A DNA stretch of 57,502 nucleotides, taken from NCBI GenBank assembly GCA_017515345.1, contig JAFWFZ010000040.1:1-57502 (forward strand). The letters run 5' to 3'. Under the pieces are notes generated by a model. It was not told the DNA's origin. It ran no database searches and was given only the letters and a program-made list of their open reading frames with translations. This document shows, one piece after another, positions 37,072 through 45,941 of this stretch (the first letter of the stretch is position 1; the number at the start of each line of letters is the position of its first letter). This stretch comes from Oscillospiraceae bacterium. GTDB lineage: Bacteria > Bacillota > Clostridia > Oscillospirales > Oscillospiraceae. The position numbers were made by a program, and so were the translations under genes.

Positions 37072-37100
37072 ATTATAGTTATTGTAACATGACATGTCAA
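37072..37100 (-). promoter_or_regulatory. PBP1A promoter with perfect consensus boxes
   Basis: Reading leftward, -35 TTGACA (37100-37095) and -10 TATAAT (37077-37072) are spaced 17 bp. The palindrome TGACATGTCA (37090-37099) overlaps the -35 box and may be a regulator site. Confidence 0.85.
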
Positions 37101-37210
37101 ATGAATATGCCCGTTTTGCGCAATGTTCAAAAAAACATAACAATTCCCGCATAAACCCGGTCCTCTGCGGCGATACTTCATACAGAAGCACCGAAAAGGA
37201 GGGAGCGACC

Positions 37211-37501
37211 ATGAGGAGATACCGATCGGCCGTCATGTTCTGCGCGGCGCTGGTGGCGGCCTTCGCGCTGCTGGGAGCGGCCGCCGCGGGAGAGAAGAGC
37301 GCGGAGGCGGAGAGCGCCGCGGAGTACAGCCTGCGCTCCGAAGGCGGCGTGGTTTCCGTATATTTGGACGGGGAGATGGTGGCCTCCACCGAGATCGACC
37401 TGACCGGGCTGCGCAGCGCGGACAGGGAGCTGCTGCAAAAGGGCGTCGCAGTCCGGGACTATGAGGAGCTCATCCGGCTCATCGAGGATCTGAACTCCTA
37501 G
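37211..37501 (+). CDS. Small exported protein with BofC-C-terminal-like domain
   Basis: 96 residues with a signal peptide or membrane anchor (about 5-27). The mature part (about 40-96) reads VVSVYLDGEMVASTEIDLTGL, ADRELLQKGVAVRDYEELIRLIEDL, which resembles the C-terminal domain of the forespore protein BofC (a short sheet, then an acidic helix of the DR.LL..GI.V...EEL..LLED type). The likeness is by eye only. AGGAGG precedes the ATG at 37211. Divergent from PBP1A. Confidence 0.7.
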   Translation: MRRYRSAVMFCAALVAAFALLGAAAAGEKSAEAESAAEYSLRSEGGVVSVYLDGEMVASTEIDLTGLRSADRELLQKGVAVRDYEELIRLIEDLNS

Positions 37502-37569
37502 GCTTGATTTTTGAGCCACTGTGATATACAATGACGAAAAAATCCGAAGTATGTTCCGGAGGTCATCAT

Positions 37570-37857
37570 ATGGGCATCGATTACAGCGGCAACATCATCT
37601 CCATCAGCGATGAGGAGGGCAACAATTATCAGCTTGAGCATCTGGATACCTTCGAGTTCGAGGGCAGGATCTATATGGCGTTTTTCCCTGCGGACCTGGA
37701 TATCGACGATCCCGGCTACGGGCTCCTGTTTATGAGAGTGGAAGAGGAGAACGGCGAGGATTTCCTGGCGAATCTGGAGGACGAAGAGGAAGAGCGGGTC
37801 TACGACTTCTATATGGAGTCCATTTACGAGGATGACGAAGACCTCCCGGAGGAATGA
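37570..37857 (+). CDS. DUF1292-family protein
   Basis: 95 residues, very acidic, with the DUF1292 pattern (ISDEEGNNYQLEHLDTFEFEGRIYMAFFP, FMRVEEENGEDFL). The function of the family is unknown; members are common as single genes in Firmicutes. GGAGG 6-7 nt before the ATG at 37570 decides the start. Confidence 0.85.
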   Translation: MGIDYSGNIISISDEEGNNYQLEHLDTFEFEGRIYMAFFPADLDIDDPGYGLLFMRVEEENGEDFLANLEDEEEERVYDFYMESIYEDDEDLPEE

Positions 37858-37888
37858 TGCTCCTTCCGTACATTTTTCACAGTAATGC

Positions 37889-37917
37889 TTGAAAAAGACG
37901 GATGACGATGCTATAAT
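37889..37917 (+). promoter_or_regulatory. 6S RNA promoter
   Basis: -35 TTGAAA (37889-37894) and -10 TATAAT (37912-37917) with a 17-bp spacer, ending a few bases before the RNA's 5' stem. Confidence 0.82.
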
Positions 37918-37922
37918 CACTA

Positions 37923-38118
37923 TAGCCCTGCTATGTTCGTGTGAGCCCAATTAAACCCACATCACTTATACGGGACGCTGGAACTCTTCCTGTGAATTGC
38001 AGGCCTCCCTGAAAACATCCGTTTTCCGGACGTTGGAAGCAGCGAAGCAGGAAGGAGGCGACCCACCTGCATTCATGTGCAGGTTATAATCGGGTTTGCA
38101 CGGCACGGCGGGGTATTG
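37923..38118 (+). ncRNA. ssrS: 6S RNA
   Basis: A transcript of about 195 nt fits the size and fold of 6S RNA, which mimics an open promoter and binds sigma-A RNA polymerase. The ends pair as a long imperfect stem: 5' ATAGCCCTGC...GTGTGAGCCC (from 37922) with 3' GGGTTTGCACGGCACGGCGG (38092-38111). The middle holds a large unpaired bubble (TTAAACCCACATCAC on the 5' side, GGCGACCC near 38058-38065 on the 3' side), an apical stem (CTTCCTG...CAGGAAG) and a 3' hairpin ACCTGC/GCAGGT (38074-38093 region). The pattern matches Clostridia 6S sequences I know. Exact ends are approximate. Confidence 0.83.
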
Positions 38119-38203
38119 TTTTGCCGGGATACGATCAGGCGGCGCTCCGCTCCTTCTGAGCAGGGCGCCGTCAGCTTTTCCTGCGGTCCGCTGCGGGAAA
38201 CGG

Positions 38204-38232
38204 TTGCTTCCCCGCGCGAGGGATCGTATAAT
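38204..38232 (+). promoter_or_regulatory. Promoter of the SLH beta-helix gene
   Basis: -35 TTGCTT (38204-38209), 17-bp spacer, -10 TATAAT (38227-38232). Confidence 0.7.
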
Positions 38233-38294
38233 AAGGTCGCGGAAACCGTGAACATATCCGCCGTTTCGGGCGTCCGCTCAAAGGAGGAAGATCC

Positions 38295-40421
38295 ATGAAA
38301 GGACGAAACAGTTTGCAGAAAGCGCTCGCCGTGCTGCTGATTCTCGCGCTTGCGGTCATTCCCGTGAGTATGGGGACGGCCGCCGCGGCCGGAGATTTCG
38401 AAGGCGCAACGGTGTTCACCTTCTCGGACAGCGCCATCAGCGTGGAGGAGGAGACCCATACCGGCTATCAGATCGAGGGAACGGACCTGACTGTCAACGG
38501 CAGCGGCACCTATGTGCTGTCCGGCTCCTGCTCCGACGGCTCCGTAACCGTCAAAAAGGGAACCACAGGCGTCACGCTGGTCCTCAGCGGACTTGCGCTC
38601 ACCTCATCGGATACGGCGCCGATCACCTGCAGCAAGTCGACCTCGGTCACCATTATGGCGGCCGACGGCACGGTGAACACCCTTGCTGACAGCGCGCTGA
38701 ACAACGACGAGAAATACCCCGATAATAAAAACGCCGAAAACGCAGTTATCAAATGTAAAGACGGCTCCAGGGTGAGGATCTGCGGCGCAGGCACGATCAA
38801 CATCACCGCAAAGGGGAAAAATGGGATCAAGGGCGGCGCCTCCACCGAAGGGGAGGGGGCGGCCGGCCTCACCGTGGAGGACGTGACGCTGAACATCACC
38901 GCCGCGGTCAACGACGGCATCAAGTCCGATCAGGAGCTGAACATCCGCAGCGGCAGGCTCTCCGTCAGCGCGGCGGACGACGCCATCAAGAGCGACTACG
39001 TGCTGAATATCGGCGAGACCGGGTCCGACGGTCCCACGATCTGCATCACCGGGAGCAAGGAGGGCATTGAGGCGGCCACGGTCAACATCTACTCCGGTAA
39101 TATCTCCGTCTCCGCCGCGAACGACGGCATCAATGCCGCCAATTCCGACCTCACCGGCTATCGCTTCGCCTGCAATATATACGGAGGAACGGTCAATTTG
39201 AACGTCAGCGCAGGAGACGGTATCGACTCCAATGGAGCAATCAATATCTCCGGCGGCGTGTTGACTGTCTGCTCCTCACAGCCCGGCAGGGACGGATGTC
39301 CCATCGACAGCGACGGTGCGTTCACCCTCACCGGCGGCACCGTGCTGGCAATCGGCTCCTCTTCTCTGGCCCAGGTGCCAGACAGCGCGTCCCAGTGCTA
39401 CGTGGCCTACGGCTACACCGGCAGCGGCGGCCGCCCCGGTGCGCGGCCGGGCGGGGGCGGCGGTTCGTTCGTCTCTGCAGGCGCGAAGGTGGAGATCCTG
39501 GATGAAAGAGGCCGCGCCGTCGGCTCCGGCAGCTCCGCCAGAGCGGCGAATTACGTGTTTTTCACATCCTCCGATCTCGCAGAGGGTGAGACTTATACCC
39601 TTTCGGTGAACGGCGCTCCGGTCGCCACGGCCGCAGCGGGATTCAGGGGCGGCGGATCGCAGCAAACGGGCCCCGGCCCCGTTGACCCGGGACCGCAGCC
39701 GGTAGAGCCCGGCCCTGAGCCTGTCGATCCGGGCCCGCAGCCGATCGAGCCCGGACCCGTGCCCGTTGACCCGGGTCCTCCACCGGACGGCCCCGGTCCC
39801 GAGCCCGTTGATCCGGGTCCGCCGCCGGACGGCCCCGGTCCCGAGCCCGTTGATCCGGTCCCGCCGCCGGACGGCCCCTCCGTTTTTTACAAGGATGTGG
39901 CGCCTTCCGACTGGTTTGCCGACGCCGTTCGATTCGTATCGGAACATGCGCTTATGAACGGCACAGGACCGGAGACCTTCAGTCCCGATACCGTCACCAC
40001 CAGGGCAATGGTCGCCACGATCCTCTACCGACTGGTCGGCAGCCCTCAAACGGCGTATACGGAGGCGTTTATCGACGTGTCAGGCGGTGAGTGGTACTCC
40101 GAAGCGGTGTCCTGGGCGGCGGATAACGGCGTCTATCTGGGCTACCCGGACGGGACCTTCCGACCGGATGAGCCGATCACCCGCCAGCAGCTGGCGGCCG
40201 TGCTGTACCGCTATGCGGAACTGACAGAGCAGGACGTGAGCGCAGAGGATGATCTGTGCAGCTTCATTGATGGAGAGAGCGTAGCCGAGTGGGCGCTGGC
40301 CGCGGTCCGCTGGGCGGTGGGCAGCGGCGTTATCAACGGTTATGACGACGCGACGCTCCGCCCCCGGGGCGGCGCTACCCGCGCGCAGCTCGCCCAGATG
40401 CTCATGAACTGGCTGGCGTAA
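38295..40421 (+). CDS. Secreted Cthe_2159-type beta-helix protein with Pro-rich linker and SLH domains
   Basis: 708 residues. Signal peptide (1-32, ends AAAAG), then a repetitive beta-helix domain (about 36-420) with runs such as SALNNDEKYPDNKNAENAVIKCK, NGIKGG, DDAIKSDYVLNI and NDGINAAN; these are the marks of the Cthe_2159/DUF4353 carbohydrate-binding family (the founding member binds polygalacturonate and cellulose). Then comes a Pro/Gly/Asp/Glu linker (about 455-530) and three SLH repeats (FYKDVAPSDWF, FIDVSGGEWY, ... GYDDATLRPRGGATRAQLAQM). Likely displayed on the cell wall to bind plant or mucin glycans. AGGAGG precedes the ATG. Confidence 0.9.
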   Translation: MKGRNSLQKALAVLLILALAVIPVSMGTAAAAGDFEGATVFTFSDSAISVEEETHTGYQIEGTDLTVNGSGTYVLSGSCSDGSVTVKKGTTGVTLVLSGLALTSSDTAPITCSKSTSVTIMAADGTVNTLADSALNNDEKYPDNKNAENAVIKCKDGSRVRICGAGTINITAKGKNGIKGGASTEGEGAAGLTVEDVTLNITAAVNDGIKSDQELNIRSGRLSVSAADDAIKSDYVLNIGETGSDGPTICITGSKEGIEAATVNIYSGNISVSAANDGINAANSDLTGYRFACNIYGGTVNLNVSAGDGIDSNGAINISGGVLTVCSSQPGRDGCPIDSDGAFTLTGGTVLAIGSSSLAQVPDSASQCYVAYGYTGSGGRPGARPGGGGGSFVSAGAKVEILDERGRAVGSGSSARAANYVFFTSSDLAEGETYTLSVNGAPVATAAAGFRGGGSQQTGPGPVDPGPQPVEPGPEPVDPGPQPIEPGPVPVDPGPPPDGPGPEPVDPGPPPDGPGPEPVDPVPPPDGPSVFYKDVAPSDWFADAVRFVSEHALMNGTGPETFSPDTVTTRAMVATILYRLVGSPQTAYTEAFIDVSGGEWYSEAVSWAADNGVYLGYPDGTFRPDEPITRQQLAAVLYRYAELTEQDVSAEDDLCSFIDGESVAEWALAAVRWAVGSGVINGYDDATLRPRGGATRAQLAQMLMNWLA
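39795..39878. repeat. Two near-identical 42-bp tandem repeats in the Pro-rich linker
   Basis: Units 39795-39836 and 39837-39878 encode PEPVDPGPPPDG-type modules and differ only by a local GGGTCC/GGTCCC shift; looser copies extend back to about 39668. Confidence 0.85.
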
Positions 40422-40437
40422 ACAGAAAAAACAAAGA

Positions 40438-40465
40438 TCACGGGCAGCCTCCCGGCTGCCCGTGA
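40438..40465. terminator. Convergent-gene terminator
   Basis: A 12-bp GC-rich stem (40438-40449 with 40454-40465, loop TCCC). The T tract is weak on the + strand; on the - strand the stem is followed by TTTGTTTTTTC. Confidence 0.72.
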
Positions 40466-40503
40466 ATCATTTATGCGGTTATCGTTCGCCGTGATCGGAG
40501 GGC

Positions 40504-43008
40504 TCAGCCCTCGATGGGCAGGGTCCAGTAGTGCTGCTGATAGATATCGGTGAAGCGGTAGGTCATACGCAGCGCGCCGCCGCCCACGTCCACATTGGAG
40601 ATCTCCATATTATCGCTCACTGTCATTTGCTCACCGAGGAAGTAGCTGTTCTCGTACTCCCCGTCGTAGGTATAGTAGTCGCAGATGAAGTCGATGGTGT
40701 CGCCCTCGTTCAGCTCGGTTTCGCTTTTGGCGACCGTCCCGGTCACATCCTCGGTATAGACGTTCCGCGCGCCGGTGATGGCTCCGTGGGGATTCTCGCT
40801 GTCGAAGGTGACCAGCAGATCCACCCGCTCGCCGTTCAGAAGCGCGGGAATGCGGCCGAAGATGACCAGATCGTCGCCGGAGCCCTGGGTGAACTCGTGG
40901 TAGTACGCAACGGGCTGCCCGTTCACAGCGAGCCAGGTGCGGTCGGTGCAGGCCAGCAGATTGCCCTCCTCATCGAAATCGAATACGTTGTCCATGCCCA
41001 GGTCGATGTAGCCCTCGCCGTCGTCATAGAACATGTTGAGGTCCAGCCCCTCCACAAGATCCCACTGCTCCTCGGGCAGAGCGATGACGGATTCGCCCGC
41101 CGCGTTCTTGGTCCAGGTGAGATTGGAGGCGTCAAAGAAGTTGTCCTCGATGTAGGAGACCGTGTCGTCCATGCTCATGGAACGGCCGCCGAAGAAGTCC
41201 ATGTTGGAGGAGCTCATTCCGCTGATGGAGCCGTAGTTTCCGCCAAGGAAGGAGCCCAGAAGGCTGCTGATCATATCGCCGCCGCCGGAGGAACCGCCCA
41301 GGGTTCCGAGCAGGGACGGGAATGCGCTGGAGGTGCCGCCCGCCGAGACCTGACCGCTGAGCTCAAGGCTGGCGAATTCGCGGATGCACTGAGAGTAGCT
41401 CTCGTCCATGCCGATGGCGTTGTAGGTCTTCACGGCCTTGTCCACGGTGGAGGTCTTCCGATAGGGGAAGTAGATGGAGAGACCGTAGGCGTTGGTCATG
41501 TTGGAGGAGGTGCGGTTGTACTTCACCGCCCCCAGGAGGGCTTTGGTCAGGGCATTGGCTTCGCTGTTGCCGATGTTCTTTGCAAAATGCACCAGGTCGA
41601 TCTGGTCGATGGCGGTGCTGCGGGCGAACTCACGGGTGCCGTTTCTGGCGTTTGATACCTGCTTGTAGTCGTTCCCCGTGATCAGCGCGGTCAGAGACTG
41701 GGAGAAGTTCTTCAAGGGGGCGGGCACGGTGGCCGCCAGTTCTGCCAGATCCACCACGGAGAGGGTGGCCGCCTGACCGCGGCACTGGCTCTCACAGGTG
41801 GAAACAAAATCATCTACGATGTTTTTGCCGATGTCCACAGTGGCCATGGAGGTGTTGGAGCTGAGCTTCGAGAGCCAGTTCGTATAGTACCAGCCGATGC
41901 CGGGCTCCGTCTCCTCGGAAGCGACCATATAGTCGGCGTAATCGTTAAGCATAAGGGCGTTTTCAACCGTGGCCATGAGGCAGGTGTCAAAGCCGATGAA
42001 ATCGAACTTGGTCCCCGCATCCTTCAGCGCCTTGTTGATGCCGTCCAGGGACATGGAGCCTGTGGAGGCGTATTTCTCGTCGTAGCCGTAGCCGGTGACG
42101 GAGCCTCCTCCGTGGTCCCAGAAAATGAGCTCGTTGCGGTTGGCGGGGAAATTCTCGGTACAGTACCTGATAAAGGATGTCAGAGTCTCCGCCTTCGTCA
42201 TGGAGACGCTGCCCGCGTCGGACACGAGACACCGCAGGCCGCCGCTGGCCACCTCATAGATCTGGTTCGTCTGGGAGCTGATGACCTGGTTGTTCCACTT
42301 CTTTGCGCCGCCGGTATAGACGATGATGCGCACGTTGTCGCTCAGCTTGGCCTTGGTCATCTCCATGATGTCCTTGGTGGCCATGGCGCTCCTGGATTCC
42401 AGATCCGCGCCGCACATGTAGACCATAATGGTGACCTGGTCCTTGCCGCCGCCGCGGATGGTGGTGTATTTGCCCCGTGCGCCGGAGGCGATGGTGGTGC
42501 TGAGCTGGGAGGAGTTCGACTGGTCCGCCCAGCCGGAGGAGGACGAGCCGCCCAGTATATTGCCGATGGCGCTGTTCAGGCTGCCACTTGCGCCGCCTCC
42601 GGAGGACGACGGAGCAGAAGAGGAGGAGGGCTTGGGCGTCGCGGCCGGGGCCTGGCTGGGCTTTGGAGTCGCGGCAGGTGTGCTCTCCTGGTAGCTCTGG
42701 GTATAGGCGGGCGGTTCATCGGCGACCTGCGATCCGCCGCCGTTTAAAACGCCGGAGCCGAACAGTCCGCCGCCGCCGGCCAGAGCGATGACGGCCACGA
42801 TGATGGCGATGAGCGGGCTCTTCCTGCCGGACCCTGATGATGAGGAGCCGTAACTGACGGAGTCACGCTTCTGGGAGCTCTGGCTGCCCCCGTTGGGGCC
42901 CGTGCCGCTGCCGACGGGGCCGGTATTGAGACCGGAGCCACGCTTGTGGATGCCGGTGCTGTTGTTGGTGACGTATTTTTCTCTGCCCTGAGGACGATTC
43001 CTGTCCAA
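40504..43008 (-). CDS. Clostripain-family (C11) cysteine protease, membrane-anchored
   Basis: 834 residues. A polar N-terminus (MDRNRPQGREKYVTNNSTG..., Gly/Ser-rich) precedes one membrane helix (about 64-84), a Pro/Ser/Thr linker (98-140) and the C11 peptidase domain: His299 (FWDHGGGS) and Cys343 (FDTCLM) form the dyad. About 300 further C-terminal residues form extra domains. The TTG at 43008 gives this start, with AGAGGCG 6 nt upstream. C11 proteases cut after Arg or Lys and usually need Ca2+ and self-processing. Single gene with its own promoter. Confidence 0.9.
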   Translation of the reverse strand: MDRNRPQGREKYVTNNSTGIHKRGSGLNTGPVGSGTGPNGGSQSSQKRDSVSYGSSSSGSGRKSPLIAIIVAVIALAGGGGLFGSGVLNGGGSQVADEPPAYTQSYQESTPAATPKPSQAPAATPKPSSSSAPSSSGGGASGSLNSAIGNILGGSSSSGWADQSNSSQLSTTIASGARGKYTTIRGGGKDQVTIMVYMCGADLESRSAMATKDIMEMTKAKLSDNVRIIVYTGGAKKWNNQVISSQTNQIYEVASGGLRCLVSDAGSVSMTKAETLTSFIRYCTENFPANRNELIFWDHGGGSVTGYGYDEKYASTGSMSLDGINKALKDAGTKFDFIGFDTCLMATVENALMLNDYADYMVASEETEPGIGWYYTNWLSKLSSNTSMATVDIGKNIVDDFVSTCESQCRGQAATLSVVDLAELAATVPAPLKNFSQSLTALITGNDYKQVSNARNGTREFARSTAIDQIDLVHFAKNIGNSEANALTKALLGAVKYNRTSSNMTNAYGLSIYFPYRKTSTVDKAVKTYNAIGMDESYSQCIREFASLELSGQVSAGGTSSAFPSLLGTLGGSSGGGDMISSLLGSFLGGNYGSISGMSSSNMDFFGGRSMSMDDTVSYIEDNFFDASNLTWTKNAAGESVIALPEEQWDLVEGLDLNMFYDDGEGYIDLGMDNVFDFDEEGNLLACTDRTWLAVNGQPVAYYHEFTQGSGDDLVIFGRIPALLNGERVDLLVTFDSENPHGAITGARNVYTEDVTGTVAKSETELNEGDTIDFICDYYTYDGEYENSYFLGEQMTVSDNMEISNVDVGGGALRMTYRFTDIYQQHYWTLPIEG

Positions 43009-43071
43009 ATCGAACGCCTCTCTTTCTGAGAAGATTCCCGGTAACAGGCAACGCGGATACCGGATAGGCAC

Positions 43072-43100
43072 ATTATAACAGAAAATGGACCGGTTGACCA
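43072..43100 (-). promoter_or_regulatory. Clostripain gene promoter
   Basis: Reading leftward, -35 TGGTCA (43100-43095), 17-bp spacer, -10 TATAAT (43077-43072). Confidence 0.65.
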
Positions 43101-43182
43101 TATTTTTATAAAAAGAAAACGCAAGCTTCTTAATATAGTACGGGCTGTACATCCACGAGGGCACGCGCCGGATGGCGCCAAA

Positions 43183-43226
43183 CAGGCAAAAGAAAGCGGC
43201 GCGCATCCCCGGGGCATGCGCGCCGC
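43183..43226 (-). terminator. Terminator of the DUF4830 gene
   Basis: An 11-bp GC-rich stem (43196-43206 with 43216-43226) directly behind the stop codon, followed leftward by TTTCTTTTG. Confidence 0.85.
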
Positions 43227-43230
43227 CGCG

Positions 43231-43695
43231 TTATTTGGGGAACGACAGTCCCTGCATGAAGCCGTCCAGCGCAGAGGACTGCACGTCGCCTCCGATGAGC
43301 TTTCCCTTGTACACCAGTATGTCTGCATAGACACGGTCCGTGCAGTCCGGGTAGTTTTTGATCTCATAGGTGTAGCGCGTAGCCTCCAGCCCGCCGTATT
43401 TTTTCAGGTCGAAGCCCTGGGAGATCTGGAGCTCGTTGTATTCCTCGTAGATATCGGTGAACTGGCGGGGAATGACAACGGTCTGCTCCTCCACCGGCTC
43501 TGCGGAGACCTGCCAGCCCAGCTCTGTCAGAAGCTGGACCCGCTGCTCGTTTGTCTTTGCGGGAGAGAAGGCAAGCCCCGGCCGCGCCTCGGCCTTTCTC
43601 CCGGCCAGGATCACCACGGCGCACAATACGGCTGCCAGCACGAGCAGCGCGATCACTGCCCGCCTGCGGTTCAGCCTGGCGGTCAAAATAAACAT
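43231..43695 (-). CDS. DUF4830-like membrane-anchored protein
   Basis: 154 residues: a short cytoplasmic stretch, a membrane helix (about 12-31) and an extracytoplasmic domain of about 115 residues (EQRVQLLTELGWQVS, IPRQFTDIYEEYNELQ, GFDLKKYGG, YTYEIKNYPD, GGDVQSSALDGFMQG). It resembles DUF4830 proteins; function unknown. Single gene between two terminators and promoters. Confidence 0.8.
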   Translation of the reverse strand: MFILTARLNRRRAVIALLVLAAVLCAVVILAGRKAEARPGLAFSPAKTNEQRVQLLTELGWQVSAEPVEEQTVVIPRQFTDIYEEYNELQISQGFDLKKYGGLEATRYTYEIKNYPDCTDRVYADILVYKGKLIGGDVQSSALDGFMQGLSFPK

Positions 43696-43730
43696 GAGAT
43701 CACCCCCGCGATGTTTTATGCTGTATCCTA

Positions 43731-43759
43731 TTCAAACCGGAGAACGATTATGCTATAAT
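43731..43759 (+). promoter_or_regulatory. Pseudouridine synthase promoter
   Basis: -35 TTCAAA (43731-43736), 17-bp spacer, -10 TATAAT (43754-43759). Confidence 0.7.
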
Positions 43760-43862
43760 CCTTTATACGATTAAAACCAGGACGCATAACGGCAGCTGAA
43801 CCGAAAAGCGACATTGCTGAGGGGCGGTTTGATGCCGGGTGACGGAAGGAAGTGATTCGGCG

Positions 43863-44576
43863 ATGCTCATACGTCTCGACAGGCTCCTGTCCCAGGCGGG
43901 CGAGTGCTCCCGCAGCGAGGCTGCGCGGCTCATCCGCGGGGGCGAGGTGCTGGTGGACGGTGCGCCAGCCCGTTCCGGCGCGGAGAAGATCGACCCGGAG
44001 AACTCGGTCGTTACGCTGCGGGGGAGGACGGTGCGATTTTCCAATCGCGTCTGCCTCATGATGAACAAACCGGCAGGGGTCCTCACCGCCACGGAGGATC
44101 GGGATCAGAAGACGGTGCTGGACCTGCTGAAGGGTCCCCACGCCAGGATGCGGCTGTTCCCCGTGGGGCGGCTGGACAAGGACACGGAAGGGCTGCTGCT
44201 CCTTACCGACGACGGAGAGCTGGCCCACCGGGTGATTTCCCCGAAAAGCGGTGTGGAAAAGGTCTACTATGCCGAAACGGATGGCGCATTGGCCCGGGAG
44301 GATGCGATCGCCTTCGCCGCCGGTCTGGAACTGCGTGACGGCACCCGCTGCCTCCCGGCAAAGCTGGAGCTGCTGGAAACCGGGGAACGGAGCGCGGTCC
44401 TCGTCACGGTGCGGGAAGGGAAGTACCACCAGGTGCGGCGAATGCTGGCGTCCCGCGGCGCACCGGTGACAAAGCTGAAGCGCCTGTCCGTCGGAGGGCT
44501 CAGGCTGGATGACTCGATCGCGCCCGGAGAGTACCGGGAATTGAGTGAAGATGAAATTTCGTCAATTTTCTTATAA
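43863..44576 (+). CDS. RsuA/RluB-family rRNA pseudouridine synthase
   Basis: 237 residues. N-terminal S4 RNA-binding domain (1-55; RLDRLLSQAGECSRSEAARLIR), then the pseudouridine synthase domain with catalytic Asp105 in GRLDKDTEGLLLL and the KVYYAE and KYHQVRRM segments. Its short S4 domain and motif form point to RsuA-type modification of 16S rRNA, but RluB or RluE-like 23S activity cannot be excluded. The start could also be GTG 43839; I chose the ATG because the S4 domain begins there. Confidence 0.88.
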   Translation: MLIRLDRLLSQAGECSRSEAARLIRGGEVLVDGAPARSGAEKIDPENSVVTLRGRTVRFSNRVCLMMNKPAGVLTATEDRDQKTVLDLLKGPHARMRLFPVGRLDKDTEGLLLLTDDGELAHRVISPKSGVEKVYYAETDGALAREDAIAFAAGLELRDGTRCLPAKLELLETGERSAVLVTVREGKYHQVRRMLASRGAPVTKLKRLSVGGLRLDDSIAPGEYRELSEDEISSIFL

Positions 44577-44838
44577 TTTGGCGGGAATTGAAAATGGACT
44601 AAAAAATACACAAAAACGATTTTAGAAAATTTTGGCCACAAAAGCACGGGTAAAAGTGGATAAGATAGACAACATAGAATCAAAACGTGACAAAGGGTTA
44701 AGAAAAATTACAAAAATTTTTACTTTTGCACTTGAAATTGCCGCGAAAATAGGTTAAAATAGTCACAATCATTTAATGGACAAAATAACTAAATCATTTT
44801 TGCCTCGGTAAAATGATGAAAATGGGGGAGATTGCGGC
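44577..44838 (+). promoter_or_regulatory. AT-rich promoter region upstream of the PucR-type gene
   Basis: This stretch is strikingly AT-rich against GC-rich neighbours. It holds -35 TTGAAA (44732-44737) and -10 TAAAAT (44755-44760) with a 17-bp spacer, plus many A and T tracts upstream (44600-44730) that could act as UP elements. I see no hairpin terminator for the preceding gene. Confidence 0.6.
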
Positions 44839-45930
44839 ATGTCCAGCAGAGTATTTCAGAGCGTGATAGTCCAGATGAAGGAAGCCACGAATCGTCTTAT
44901 CGGGGTGATCGATCCCGGCGGAACGGTCATCGCCAGCAGCGAGCTTTCCCTTGTTGGCTCCAATATCGGCGTATTCCCCACCGTCGCGGAGGAAAACGGC
45001 GACAAGGTGCAGAAGAGCTTCGGAAGAACGTTCAAAATGCTGGGCGTCGGCGGGCAGCAGTTCGACTACGCCGTCTTTGTCGACGGTGAGGACGAGCAGG
45101 CCAAAACGATCTGCATCATGGCGTACATCGCAATCTCTGAGGCAAAGCTCTATTACGATGAGAATCACGACAAGGGCGCTTTCGTCAAGAACATCATCTC
45201 CGACAATATCCTCCCCGGCGATATTTATGTCCGGGCCAAGGAGCTGGCGTTCGTTACCGATACGCCCCGGGTCGTCATGCTCGTCCGGCAGCTCGGAAAG
45301 GCCGATGTGGCCGCAATGGAGTCCCTTCAGTCCATGTTCCCCGACAGACAGCGGGATTTCGTCGTCTCCGTCAGCGAGATCGACATTGCCGTTGTGAAGG
45401 AGCTCCCCCTCAGCTATGACGAAAAGTACATCGAAGACATCGCGGAATCCATTGAGCAGAAGCTTTCGGAGGAGCTGAACCTCAAAACGGTCATCGGCAT
45501 CGGCACTGTGGCAAAGCACCTGCGGGAGCTGGCTGACCGCTACAAAGAGGCGCAGATCGCAATCGATGTGGGCAAGGTGTTCGACACCGAGAAGACCATC
45601 ATCAACTACGAGAATCTGGGCATCGGCAGGCTTATCTATCAGCTCCCCACCACTCTTTGCGAGATGTTCCTGTCTGAGGTCTTCAAGAAGAATCCCATCG
45701 ACTCGCTGGATCCGGAAACGCTTTATACCATCAACAAGTTCTTTGAAAACAATCTCAACGTGTCTGAGACGTCGAGAAAGCTTTTCGTCCACCGCAACAC
45801 GCTGGTTTACAGGCTGGAGAAGATCAAAAAGCTCACAGGCCTTGACCTGAGAGAGTTTGACCACGCCATCGTGTTCAAGGTAGCTCTCATGGTCAAAAAG
45901 TATCTCAATTCCCAGGAGCAAAAATACTAA
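44839..45930 (+). CDS. PucR/CdaR-type helix-turn-helix regulator
   Basis: 363 residues. N-terminal sensor-like region (about 1-120; IGVIDPGGTVIASSEL), a central GGDEF-like domain of the CdaR type (about 130-270) and a C-terminal PucR helix-turn-helix (about 290-355; NLNVSETSRKLFVHRNTLVYRLEKIKKLTGLDL). Relatives regulate sugar-diacid, purine or amino-acid genes. Here it lies 11 nt before ftsE, an unusual neighbour, and is probably co-transcribed with the division genes. GGGGGAG precedes the start. Confidence 0.85.
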   Translation: MSSRVFQSVIVQMKEATNRLIGVIDPGGTVIASSELSLVGSNIGVFPTVAEENGDKVQKSFGRTFKMLGVGGQQFDYAVFVDGEDEQAKTICIMAYIAISEAKLYYDENHDKGAFVKNIISDNILPGDIYVRAKELAFVTDTPRVVMLVRQLGKADVAAMESLQSMFPDRQRDFVVSVSEIDIAVVKELPLSYDEKYIEDIAESIEQKLSEELNLKTVIGIGTVAKHLRELADRYKEAQIAIDVGKVFDTEKTIINYENLGIGRLIYQLPTTLCEMFLSEVFKKNPIDSLDPETLYTINKFFENNLNVSETSRKLFVHRNTLVYRLEKIKKLTGLDLREFDHAIVFKVALMVKKYLNSQEQKY

Positions 45931-45941
45931 GAGGTAACTAA

